DNA of 59,577 nucleotides from WFZT01 sp964398355 (lineage in GTDB: Bacteria; Hydrothermota; Hydrothermia; B15-G9; WFZT01). Positions within the stretch are counted from its first letter, which is position 1, and each line of letters opens with the position of its first letter. The notes beneath the pieces were generated by a model, which was given only the letters and a program-made list of their open reading frames with translations, searched no databases and had not been told where the DNA came from. The translations under genes were made by a program, and so were the position numbers. The stretch covers positions 1-59,577 of the forward strand of contig CAYNMM010000120.1 of NCBI GenBank assembly GCA_964398355.1. Direction: 5' to 3'. This document shows positions 25,308-33,721 of the stretch, piece by piece.

Positions 25308-28300
25308 TCACTTCAGGATAATCATCTTCCTTGTTTTTACATTGTCATCTGTACGCAACTCATAAAAGTAGATTCCGCTCCTCAGATTGCTGGTTTTCAT
25401 AGTTATGCTATGTACACCTTTCGTCATAGTTCTATCTACCAGAGTGCGAACCACTCTTCCAGTAACATCATATAATGTCAGCTTAACCCTTTCAGTTTTA
25501 GGAATAACAAAAGAAATTGTGGTCCGATCCTTCACCGGATTTGGGGAGTTCTGGAATAGTTTGAAAGTATACTCGCCAGGAACGTTTCCTTCAGAAATTC
25601 CCACACCATAAGTTCCCACAATAGCTCTGATGAAGAAATCAACGGATAGTGCGTGCCATGTTCCATTTGCAAATCTGTAAGAGCTATTGAAATTACCTGG
25701 ATTATCAAGCAGGATCGCTGGTATCGTATCTCTGAATTCAACTCCTACATAGAATGGTGTGTTACCTGACACATAAAGATTCTCATTTCTTATATCAACA
25801 GCAGTCCACGCAAACGGATTATCAAGAGTATTAACAGGATAAATCTGGATCGGCTGGATTAACTCATTGCCAAGTGAATCCCAAACATGAACAGTCACTG
25901 TATCAAGTTGATGATTGTAATCGGTATAAAAATTGTAAAGAAGCGTTGTTACCCAGAGACTACCTGCAGGTGCATAATTGAATCTAACTGCAATAGAGTC
26001 ACCCGGATCAGGAAGAGTTATGTAACCAGGCATACCATCATCGCGGTAAAGAACCTTTCCAGCGATATGTTTGTAATGATCTGATTCAGCTCTATTTCCG
26101 AACATATCAATGGCCACGAAGTAATATTCAATAAATGTTCCAGGATCAAGTCCTCTGATGGTGTAATACCAGATGCCATTTACCGAGGAATCAGATACTG
26201 TAGTACTCCAGACACCATCAAGTGAATAGTAAAGTGTATCCATGGTAATATCTGAAGCGTCCATATATTTAACACTCAAAACCATGGAATCGATTACACT
26301 TGATGTGTCTGCAAGGGGTGTATGCACTATCATAGGTGGAGACGCATCTATGTAAGTGCCGATAATTTTCACATCATCAATAAACCAGCCATCCTCATTG
26401 TACGATGCATCGGAGACGAGTCTGAATCTTATTCTAACATCACTATTTCCACAGAAAGCTCCGAGATCGATATTTTCGAGGTTCCAGTGAGGCATTTCAC
26501 CGGTAAAAGATGCAACCGTTGTCCATGTGTTTCCACCGTCAACCGAAATGTCCACGTAACCATAGTCAAATCCTTGTTCTATCCAGTAAGCATCATAAAA
26601 TTGGAGATAGGCACCAATCACTCCGTTGCTCAAGTTTATTGGTTGTGTGAGATATGCTGTTAATGTGGTATCATCCGGATAATTCCCATTTGGACTATCT
26701 GTAAAAGAGAAGTTCCCAGAATGACTAACTGCACCTGTAACCTGCCAATCACCTGCCCAGTTATTTCCTCCATTTTCAAAATCATCTTCGAAAAGAAGAG
26801 TTCCATTTATCGTTCCAGGAGTCGGAGGCAAAGGTGAAAAGTCACAATTGTTACAATCAGTGTCAGTAGAATCAGGTATTCTCGCAAGTGAATACCCGGA
26901 CCATACATCAACAGCTGGTATGTTTTCACCATAGAAGTACCAGCCCGATGTGTCCTCAGGGCCATATCCCACTGCATCAAGAATCACTGTATCATTAGCC
27001 GTGATATAGGCAAGAACAACATTATCAGGTCCGTTTTGCCAGTTAACATTTGGATCAATTAGATCTGCGGAAATGATGGAAGAGTCCTGTGCAACAACAA
27101 AATAACCTGTGAAAGGAATGGTGTCACCAGAAAGGTCAATGGTAGCATAGATTTCTCCATTGCTTCCATTGATCCCGATAAGATACACATTATCAAGTGA
27201 TGTACCAGGAGCTCCTACGAGCTCTGTAAACGTGCCGTGGTCTGTTCCTGGAGAATCGTAATAGATTTCATTGATTTTTACATTCGGTATAGAAGGCGGC
27301 TGTGCTGTTAAATCCACAACATCGTTGGAATCTCTTGGCTCTATTTTGTAATTTCCATAGGTATAAGTGAGAGGACCTTGCACCATGTACGCGTGCCCGG
27401 AGTCCGGATTATAACTGTACCCCATATCATCTACTCTTATTGGACCTGAACCATCATCAATCTCCCATTCTCCATAACCGAGATCCGGATTGGTACAAAC
27501 TGCACTGTCAACCTTCACATAAACACCTTCCCACTGCTCATCTGATAAATCCCCTGTAGAGACAACTGCTGGTTGAATGACACGTCCAGTATCATCTATA
27601 TTAATTGAGGAAATGTTCTTTATCTCTGTAAGACCATAGTGCTCTGCAACCTCACCTACAATGGTTATGTCATAACCCCGACTAACGGTAGGCGTGGAAC
27701 CTGTATAGACAAATATACCATTCCACGGCAGGGCAACATCACCACTATCTCCTGTATCCTGCAAGAAAAATCCATAAGAGTATACTCCTGTCACAACTCC
27801 CCAGGTCATCACTTTCATACCAACCATTGGAGATGTATCGGCATGTCCCTGAATCTCCTCAATTGATGCCGGTACAAACGGCAAAATTTGCAAGATATTG
27901 ATCGTGTAAAACAAGTTCTGCGGAATAACAGCAAACGAGGTATCTGTATAAGACGAAAGGAATGCCCTCTGAGAAAAACTATCTGGAGCAACTATATCGT
28001 AAATATCCGGATCGAAAATATAACTGGAACCACCTCCACCATTAGTTGAAGACGCTAATGAATCGACTTCAGCATAGAACCCACCATTTGATACACCTGC
28101 ATAGATCGCTGTATACATAAACCATCCCTGCGGCTCAGGTAAGGAATCAAGAGAAATGCCAAATTCGATAATATCATTGGTATAGTTAAAAACAACTGTG
28201 TCTCCCGTATTGAATGTCTGACCAAGAGGATTCAATACACTTATATTCCCATTATTCAAAACTATCATTATGTTCCATTTCAACCCTGTAGCCACATCGG

Positions 28301-28712
28301 ATGAGTCGAAAGCCCAGTTTGCACCGAGAGTTGTATCCACAGAAATTAAAACCGTTACTATTGTATTTGGAGTCAAATTCGCCATTCTGACAAGACCATA
28401 AAAGTAATCACTGACGGAATCAGAAGGAGTAATATCAATTGTGTATCTTACTTCTTCTATGTCTGCAATTCCTGTATCTACACTCGTTGGGTATGAGTAA
28501 GCCTCCGGATTATCTGATGCATCGGGGGCATCTCCCCCATCTCCCCAATCATCGTACAACGCATCTTCTACTATCCACTCTCCTGAGTCCACAACTGCCG
28601 TATCAGCACCTATCCCAACCCAATCCGATGGATCACCATCCACCGTTACAGGATGAGCCTTTATTAGCCCTGTTCCAAATACCAGGGCGACAATTACCAA
28701 TATTTTCTTCAT
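25308..28712 (-). CDS. Large secreted multidomain protein with T9SS/FlgD-like C-terminal domain
   Basis: The protein has 1134 residues. A signal peptide covers 1-19 (MKKILVIVALVFGTGLIKA). Residues ~20-220 are DOMON-like and acidic, ~285-465 resemble an OB-fold (YhcR-like) domain, ~478-585 a lamin-tail-like domain (NEIYYDSPGTDHGTFTELVG) and ~640-786 a MAM/immune-inhibitor-like domain. An Ig-like part lies at ~795-885. The last ~87 residues (FKLFQNSPNPVKDRTTISFV, then YDVTGRVVRTL and GIYFYEL) are a sorting domain of the type IX or FlgD-like class. No catalytic residues are recognisable. It is probably a cell-surface or released protein for binding or adhesion. It is a single gene with its own promoter. 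Confidence 0.8.
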   Translation of the reverse strand: MKKILVIVALVFGTGLIKAHPVTVDGDPSDWVGIGADTAVVDSGEWIVEDALYDDWGDGGDAPDASDNPEAYSYPTSVDTGIADIEEVRYTIDITPSDSVSDYFYGLVRMANLTPNTIVTVLISVDTTLGANWAFDSSDVATGLKWNIMIVLNNGNISVLNPLGQTFNTGDTVVFNYTNDIIEFGISLDSLPEPQGWFMYTAIYAGVSNGGFYAEVDSLASSTNGGGGSSYIFDPDIYDIVAPDSFSQRAFLSSYTDTSFAVIPQNLFYTINILQILPFVPASIEEIQGHADTSPMVGMKVMTWGVVTGVYSYGFFLQDTGDSGDVALPWNGIFVYTGSTPTVSRGYDITIVGEVAEHYGLTEIKNISSINIDDTGRVIQPAVVSTGDLSDEQWEGVYVKVDSAVCTNPDLGYGEWEIDDGSGPIRVDDMGYSYNPDSGHAYMVQGPLTYTYGNYKIEPRDSNDVVDLTAQPPSIPNVKINEIYYDSPGTDHGTFTELVGAPGTSLDNVYLIGINGSNGEIYATIDLSGDTIPFTGYFVVAQDSSIISADLIDPNVNWQNGPDNVVLAYITANDTVILDAVGYGPEDTSGWYFYGENIPAVDVWSGYSLARIPDSTDTDCNNCDFSPLPPTPGTINGTLLFEDDFENGGNNWAGDWQVTGAVSHSGNFSFTDSPNGNYPDDTTLTAYLTQPINLSNGVIGAYLQFYDAYWIEQGFDYGYVDISVDGGNTWTTVASFTGEMPHWNLENIDLGAFCGNSDVRIRFRLVSDASYNEDGWFIDDVKIIGTYIDASPPMIVHTPLADTSSVIDSMVLSVKYMDASDITMDTLYYSLDGVWSTTVSDSSVNGIWYYTIRGLDPGTFIEYYFVAIDMFGNRAESDHYKHIAGKVLYRDDGMPGYITLPDPGDSIAVRFNYAPAGSLWVTTLLYNFYTDYNHQLDTVTVHVWDSLGNELIQPIQIYPVNTLDNPFAWTAVDIRNENLYVSGNTPFYVGVEFRDTIPAILLDNPGNFNSSYRFANGTWHALSVDFFIRAIVGTYGVGISEGNVPGEYTFKLFQNSPNPVKDRTTISFVIPKTERVKLTLYDVTGRVVRTLVDRTMTKGVHSITMKTSNLRSGIYFYELRTDDNVKTRKMIILK

Positions 28713-28731
28713 AATTCACCTCCTTGCCAAT

Positions 28732-28760
28732 ATTATCATGTAGCAGTGCAGGGAGGTCAA
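28732..28760 (-). promoter_or_regulatory. Promoter of the large secreted protein gene
   Basis: TTGACC (28755-28760, minus strand) and GATAAT (28732-28737) are 17 bases apart, with TGATAAT as a near-extended -10. The start near 28725 gives a leader of about 13 bases that still holds an AAGGAGG site. Confidence 0.7.
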
Positions 28761-29079
28761 ACTATGAATAATTATGCAAAAAGTGATGGGAACTAAGCAA
28801 AAATAAAACAGTCAGATAATTAAAATTTCCAGCTAAAGTAAAAGAATTAAAAATAAGTAATTTGAGTCACATGAACTTTTTATGAGAGCTTTTTAAGAGG
28901 ATGAAACAAAAAATCAGAATCTATAAGGAAAAATAAAAGATTCTAACGAGAGGTCAACAATTCAAATTAAGCGAGGGGACTTTTGAAGTATATTTTAACA
29001 TTAGATTGTCGAGGATCAAGTTCTTGATAGTAACTAATACTTCTGCGGGGGGTTAAGAATAATTATTTTTGAGCGAAAT
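28761..29079. other. Intergenic region with no recognised gene
   Basis: About 320 AT-rich bases upstream of the secreted-protein promoter. No plausible ORF, tRNA or structured RNA was seen. A sequence near 28774-28795 (TATGCAAAAAGTGATGGGAA) weakly resembles the dispersed repeat of cluster A. Confidence 0.45.
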
Positions 29080-29119
29080 TTAAGGGGTGGGCGGCCCTTG
29101 CGGGCCGCCCACCCCTTAA
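29080..29119 (-). terminator. GC-rich terminator after the tetrahaem cytochrome gene
   Basis: An 18-bp stem (29080-29097 with 29102-29119, loop TTGC) lies just beyond the cytochrome stop codon. It is enclosed by a second, AT-rich inverted repeat (29057-29065 with 29117-29125) whose right arm reaches the stop codon. U-tract weak. Confidence 0.75.
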
Positions 29120-29124
29120 TTATT

Positions 29125-29673
29125 CTATCCCTTCTTCGGTACTGGATGTGCTATCTTCTTGTAAAATTCCTCAAAATTAAACGTTTTGTAATTCGCACAC
29201 TCCTCGTTGTGGCACCTCTTACATGTCTTCTCGGTCGGGATAACAAGTCCATAATCCGCTGGATTCAACTTGCCCTGATATAATTTTTTCATAACGGAAT
29301 ATCTCTTATAAGCTGAACCAGGACCGTGACATGCCTCACACTGAACACCATCTTCAATTTTAAATGTAGATGCGATGTATTTCTTGTCTACGCCATAGGC
29401 AGTCGTATGACACTTGAGACATTTAGGAGATTTTTGAGGATCCCCTGTGACTCCCATCTTTTTGGCTGTCTCTTTTGCCTTCTCTGTTGCAAGAACTTTA
29501 TATGCATTGTGATGTGGTACCTTTAACCATATACCATACTGATTTCCTCTACTCTTTGAGGAGTGACAGGATTTACATGCTTTCACTCCTACATACTTGA
29601 ATTCCTTTTTCCCCGCATGGCCTATACCAGCAAGTGCCATAATCGCTATTACAGTGATCAGATATTTTCTCAT
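29125..29673 (-). CDS. Exported tetrahaem cytochrome c (c554-like)
   Basis: This 182-residue protein should carry electrons in the periplasm. A signal peptide MRKYLITVIAIMALAGIGHA is cut after residue 20. Four CxxCH haem sites are at residues 33-37 (CKSCH), 85-89 (CLKCH), 112-116 (CEACH) and 151-155 (CKRCH). The first ATG of the longer frame is rejected, because GGAGGTACAGG sits directly before the ATG at 29673. The GVKACKSCH start is like cytochrome c554-family domains. Haem attachment would need the Ccm system, of which ccmC is encoded at 56.9 kb. Confidence 0.88.
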   Translation of the reverse strand: MRKYLITVIAIMALAGIGHAGKKEFKYVGVKACKSCHSSKSRGNQYGIWLKVPHHNAYKVLATEKAKETAKKMGVTGDPQKSPKCLKCHTTAYGVDKKYIASTFKIEDGVQCEACHGPGSAYKRYSVMKKLYQGKLNPADYGLVIPTEKTCKRCHNEECANYKTFNFEEFYKKIAHPVPKKG

Positions 29674-29726
29674 CTCCTGTACCTCCTTGTTCCTTGAAAA
29701 AATTATAATTTTCAAAGTATAACCTT

Positions 29727-31208
29727 TCAAGGAGAATCTTTCTTTAATACCAAGATTCCCTCTTTCGTAGGTATCCTTTTATAATCAAATTTTAAAACTT
29801 TCAGTAATTTTATAGCTGAATCTCCGCTAATGGGAGTAAAATCATGCCACGTTGTGTCAATTAAGATATACTCTGCATCGTCTATTCTTGGGAATTGTGT
29901 GACATGCGGACGCATTGCAAGATGTGGTGAAATATGATTTCCAGCTGAAATAATCGCACTTTCAGGAAGACTTCTGATTAAATTGTCAAGATAAAGCTTT
30001 TTACTTATATTGATTTTTGATATATCGATATAGCGTGCAACGGGGTTTTTTAAAAATGAGAACGCTATCCCCAGAGCCACAAAGTACTTGACATTGTTTA
30101 ATCTTTTCCTCGAGCTAAACAATTCGATCATAACCCAGAACACAATCGGAATAAGTATTGCAGAATACTGATAGTATAGCATGAAATTCTGTGGCCTCGA
30201 ACTAAACAAATGCTCACCAAGAGGTAATATATACGCAATCATCCCTTTAGGAAACATAATGGGAATAAATCCGAAACTTGCAAAAAAACTAATTAAAGAT
30301 GAAATCTTTTTATGCGATAGGATAGCACCATTATAATGAGCTTCACGCATAAGTTCCGTATTTGAAAATTTCAACATCAGTATTAGAGCTAAAAGGCTAT
30401 AGACCAAAGTTGGAACAAAAATTATCCAGGCCTTTCTCTGATCTTTCTTTATCAAAAAGTAGAACAATCCTATAGAAATCCATCCTAACGAGATGTCCTC
30501 TTTAAAGCTGAGAGTTAATATTAAAATCAATAAAAAATGATATACTTTCTCTTTTTCCAGGAAATAGATGCCCAATGGAATCAAAGGCATGGCAAAGGTT
30601 TCCAAGTGAAAGTCAAAGCCATTAACCCAATGCACATAAATATTAGAAGCAAATAATAAAATTAGGTAAGAGGAGGTCAATTTATCAATTTTGTAAAATC
30701 TCGCTAACAGATAGATCGCTGGAATCGTCGAAGAGATGGCAAGACCCTGAAGAATCAACAGGATTCTGGGGTCCTTCCAGATATAAAGTACAGTCGAGAG
30801 AAGGAATAACGACGGCCGGATATGACCATAAAAGCCATTTACTTGATTTAAACTGTCCCATAATCTCCCGTACTCATGAATATTGAACAATATACTTGAA
30901 TAATTTCCAAGATCGTATCCTGTAGACATATAAAAGTCGTACCTTAGAAGCTTTAGAATGGTTGTGGTGAGAAAAAATACTATGGTAAACTTTTTTACGT
31001 CCAATCCACCCTTATCAAGCAGCATTAAAAATAGTCCAAGGAAAATTAGGTTTGCCCCAGTGTAAATGCCGTTTGAAACATTATGAAACTTAAATTTAAC
31101 AAACCAAAATTTAGCACTTACTCCCTGTGGATGTAGAGTAAACAAAATAACTGCGACAAAAAGTACGGTTATCCCGATTATTATTAAAATAACCCCCAAT
31201 TTTTTCAT
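29727..31208 (-). CDS. DUF2079 membrane protein, copy 1
   Basis: The protein has 493 residues with about ten hydrophobic helices. The blocks SSILFNIHEYGRLWDS, IPAIYLLARFYKID, GFDFHLETFAMPLIPLG and SFKEDISLG are those of DUF2079 proteins, which are distant relatives of GT-C-type glycosyltransferases. The C-terminal soluble part (SAGNHISPHLAMRPHVTQFPRID, then DTTWHDFTP) is highly similar to that of the next gene. It overlaps that gene by 4 bases, so this is a tandem duplication. Substrate unknown. Confidence 0.8.
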   Translation of the reverse strand: MKKLGVILIIIGITVLFVAVILFTLHPQGVSAKFWFVKFKFHNVSNGIYTGANLIFLGLFLMLLDKGGLDVKKFTIVFFLTTTILKLLRYDFYMSTGYDLGNYSSILFNIHEYGRLWDSLNQVNGFYGHIRPSLFLLSTVLYIWKDPRILLILQGLAISSTIPAIYLLARFYKIDKLTSSYLILLFASNIYVHWVNGFDFHLETFAMPLIPLGIYFLEKEKVYHFLLILILTLSFKEDISLGWISIGLFYFLIKKDQRKAWIIFVPTLVYSLLALILMLKFSNTELMREAHYNGAILSHKKISSLISFFASFGFIPIMFPKGMIAYILPLGEHLFSSRPQNFMLYYQYSAILIPIVFWVMIELFSSRKRLNNVKYFVALGIAFSFLKNPVARYIDISKINISKKLYLDNLIRSLPESAIISAGNHISPHLAMRPHVTQFPRIDDAEYILIDTTWHDFTPISGDSAIKLLKVLKFDYKRIPTKEGILVLKKDSP

Positions 31209-32623
31209 CTCATCAAAACCATAACCCCCATACTGTCTGAAACCAGCTTAAATTTCCCTGATGATATTACTTTACTGAGGGTTTTAAGACCAGAATCCAG
31301 GGATACCGGAGTAAAATCATGCCAGGTCGTGTCGACTATTATCATTTCGGCATCCTTTATTATTGGGAACTGATATACTCCATCTCTCGTTGAAAGATGA
31401 GGTGAAATGTGATTCCCAACAGACAATTTCATATTGTCAGGAATTTCTTTTATTAAAGTATCAAGATAAATCTTTTTTCGCAGGTTCAAACGCGAAAAAT
31501 TGATGTACTTTTTTACAGGTCCTTCATTTATGGAAAATAAAACAGCTATTGTAGTAAAAAAAAGCAATGTTTTCCGTGAAATTTTTCTACCATTTAACAC
31601 CTTTAAAGAAGCATAGGTTACAAGTGGAATGAGAAGAGCCGAATACTGGCATTTTAATTTATAATGAAGTGGTCTGGAACTTGAAATATGTTCCAAAAAT
31701 GGAATGAAATACACCGGGATTTCTTTTACTGAGACTACAGGTAAAAATCCGAAACTTGTAAAAAACTCCAGTGTAGGTTTAATCCTCTTTAGAATATTAA
31801 AATTACCCGAATAATGGAGACTCATCATCATTTTGATATTAACAAATTTTAGGATGAGGAATACAACAATAATGCTGTAGAGAACTGAAGGTAATACAAT
31901 TTTAATTCCTTCCTTTTTTCTACCAATTAAGAGGAAATATACACCAAGAGATAGCCATGCAAGAAATACATCCTCCTTAAAGCTCATGGAGATGAGCATT
32001 AAAAGATATAGAATACCGAATCTCCCTTCGTTTAACATCCAGATCCCCAGAAGTAACATTGGCATTGTGATTGTTTCTGGATGAAAATCGAATGCACTTA
32101 CCCAATGTAAGTATATGTTAAAAATCAGGATTATCAAAAGGGAATTAACGTATTTACGCTCAATTTTCATCTGTCTGACAAGCATACAGGTTACAGGAAA
32201 TATCATTGAAATAGCAATTGTTTGAATAAGAAGCAATACTCTCGGATCATTCCACAAAATCATAGATGGAGCAATTAAAAAAGCTCCCGGCCAAATATGA
32301 CCAGAAAAACCATGGACCTGATTCAATCCGTCAAAAATTTTCCCGTGATGTGAAATATTAAATAAAATGTTGGAAAAAATTCCAAGATCAAAACCGGTAG
32401 AGATATAAAACTCATACTGGATTAATTTCAGAGTAAAAACAATCAAAAAGAACAAAAATGACAATTTATAACAATGCTGGCACAAATCTTGAACTTGTAT
32501 TAAACTCAAAAACAATCCCAGAAGCACAACCTTGGAGATTACGACGGGAGGAATTTTTAATAGGAGCGCCACAATGGCAAACAGAAAAGTGGCCAGAAGA
32601 TAAAGAGAAATTTTATTTTTCAT
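31205..32623 (-). CDS. DUF2079 membrane protein, copy 2
   Basis: The protein has 472 residues when started at the ATG at 32623 (MKNKISLYLLATFLF). The longer frame would run into the divergent cytochrome b gene and has no better start. It shares with copy 1 the FDLGIFSNILFNISHHG, GFSGHIWPG, FDFHPETITMPMLLLG and SFKEDVFLA segments and the C-terminal NHISPHLS and DTTWHDFTP motifs. It has about ten helices. No ribosome-binding site precedes the ATG. Copies 1 and 2 form one operon, perhaps with the cytochrome c gene. Confidence 0.78.
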   Translation of the reverse strand: MKNKISLYLLATFLFAIVALLLKIPPVVISKVVLLGLFLSLIQVQDLCQHCYKLSFLFFLIVFTLKLIQYEFYISTGFDLGIFSNILFNISHHGKIFDGLNQVHGFSGHIWPGAFLIAPSMILWNDPRVLLLIQTIAISMIFPVTCMLVRQMKIERKYVNSLLIILIFNIYLHWVSAFDFHPETITMPMLLLGIWMLNEGRFGILYLLMLISMSFKEDVFLAWLSLGVYFLLIGRKKEGIKIVLPSVLYSIIVVFLILKFVNIKMMMSLHYSGNFNILKRIKPTLEFFTSFGFLPVVSVKEIPVYFIPFLEHISSSRPLHYKLKCQYSALLIPLVTYASLKVLNGRKISRKTLLFFTTIAVLFSINEGPVKKYINFSRLNLRKKIYLDTLIKEIPDNMKLSVGNHISPHLSTRDGVYQFPIIKDAEMIIVDTTWHDFTPVSLDSGLKTLSKVISSGKFKLVSDSMGVMVLMR

Positions 32624-32658
32624 GATGAGAGAATATTTTAAAGCTGTAAAACTTTTAG

Positions 32659-32664
32659 TAAAAT
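32659..32664 (+). promoter_or_regulatory. -10 box of the cytochrome b gene
   Basis: TAAAAT ends five bases before the ATG at 32670. No ribosome-binding site is present and the -35 (TTTTAA at 32636-32641, 17-base spacing) is weak. The mRNA would be leaderless or nearly so. Confidence 0.5.
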
Positions 32665-32669
32665 AGACA

Positions 32670-33518
32670 ATGCAAGGGAACAACAAACTAACATGGGGTG
32701 ATATTAGTTTCCATTCTTTCGTAATTGCAATTATTACTGGCGTCATCGTTAGTTTCAAATATTCTCCAACATCTCCATACTCGTCACTGGAAAAGCTTTC
32801 AGGGTTGTTACCCTGGGGAGAATTATTCAGAAGATTGCATTACTTCTCCGGTCAGATTTTTTTAATCTCATTAATCCTACATAAACTGGATTTTCTCAGG
32901 AATAATATCAAATATTCTGCCCGAAAGTGGTTTCTGGAGGTCATATCAATATTTCCCGTGGCCTTTCTGGTCTTATTTACAGGGTATATTTTAAGAGGGG
33001 ATAAGTCTGGCATCTTTGCAAAAGATGTAGCAATTAATCTACTCCGTTCAATCCCCCTTGGGGGAGCTATGTTGGGAAAATTGTTGTTCGGAACTATTGA
33101 TTCGAAAAGTTTGTTTATACCCTTTCTGAATCATGCCATAATACTCACCCTTATCATAATATATCTAATGTTCTGGCATAGGAGGCTCCTGATGCCGGAC
33201 ACTGAAAAATTAATTTATACCTTCATTCCGGTACTGATTGCTTCAATAATCTTCAATCCAGCGATAGGCGTATCTCCAAATTATCCAATGGACCCGGTAA
33301 AAGGTCCCTGGTTCTTTCTCGGCATTCAGGAACTTGTCTATGAGATTAATCCTCTCTGCGGGGGAATAATCTTTCCTCTAACTCTACTGATTCTCCTTGG
33401 ATTGTACAGAAATAAGAAAATTTTCAGTTTTCTTTTCTGGATAATGACTGTTTTTTATCTTGTGATGACACTGATTGCCGGGTTATTAAGGGGTCCAGGC
33501 TGGAAATTGCTGGTGTAA
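32670..33518 (+). CDS. Orphan dihaem cytochrome b (b6/subunit IV-like)
   Basis: The protein has 282 residues. The first part is a four-helix cytochrome b domain with haem-ligand histidines H57, H71, H155 and H170. The spacings of 14 and 15 residues match the b6 pattern rather than 14/14 of bc1. The C-terminal part (PMDPVKGPWFFLGIQELV, about 212-229) corresponds to the quinone-site loop of subunit IV, with GPWFF in place of PEWY. No Rieske gene is adjacent. The whole protein is shorter than a full b6+IV fusion. It may work with the nearby tetrahaem cytochrome. Confidence 0.82.
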   Translation: MQGNNKLTWGDISFHSFVIAIITGVIVSFKYSPTSPYSSLEKLSGLLPWGELFRRLHYFSGQIFLISLILHKLDFLRNNIKYSARKWFLEVISIFPVAFLVLFTGYILRGDKSGIFAKDVAINLLRSIPLGGAMLGKLLFGTIDSKSLFIPFLNHAIILTLIIIYLMFWHRRLLMPDTEKLIYTFIPVLIASIIFNPAIGVSPNYPMDPVKGPWFFLGIQELVYEINPLCGGIIFPLTLLILLGLYRNKKIFSFLFWIMTVFYLVMTLIAGLLRGPGWKLLV

Positions 33519-33721
33519 TGTTAAAGTAACCTTGTTGCAAATTTATAGCAGTGTGGCCTTAAAACATGCTTGATGACACAGGAATAATAGAGGCGAAAGA
33601 ATATCACCCTTATCATTTAAGAGAACAGAAAGAAATGAGGAAATCATAAATGGATAATGTGAAGATAAAGAGGTAGCTGGAAACCTGTAGAGTCCCGTCC
33701 TCGTCCTTCAAGTTAGATTGA
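33519..33721. other. Short intergenic region between convergent genes
   Basis: About 200 bases between the cytochrome b stop and the diguanylate cyclase stop. No hairpin as strong as the others in the window, no ORF and no RNA gene was seen. Confidence 0.4.
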
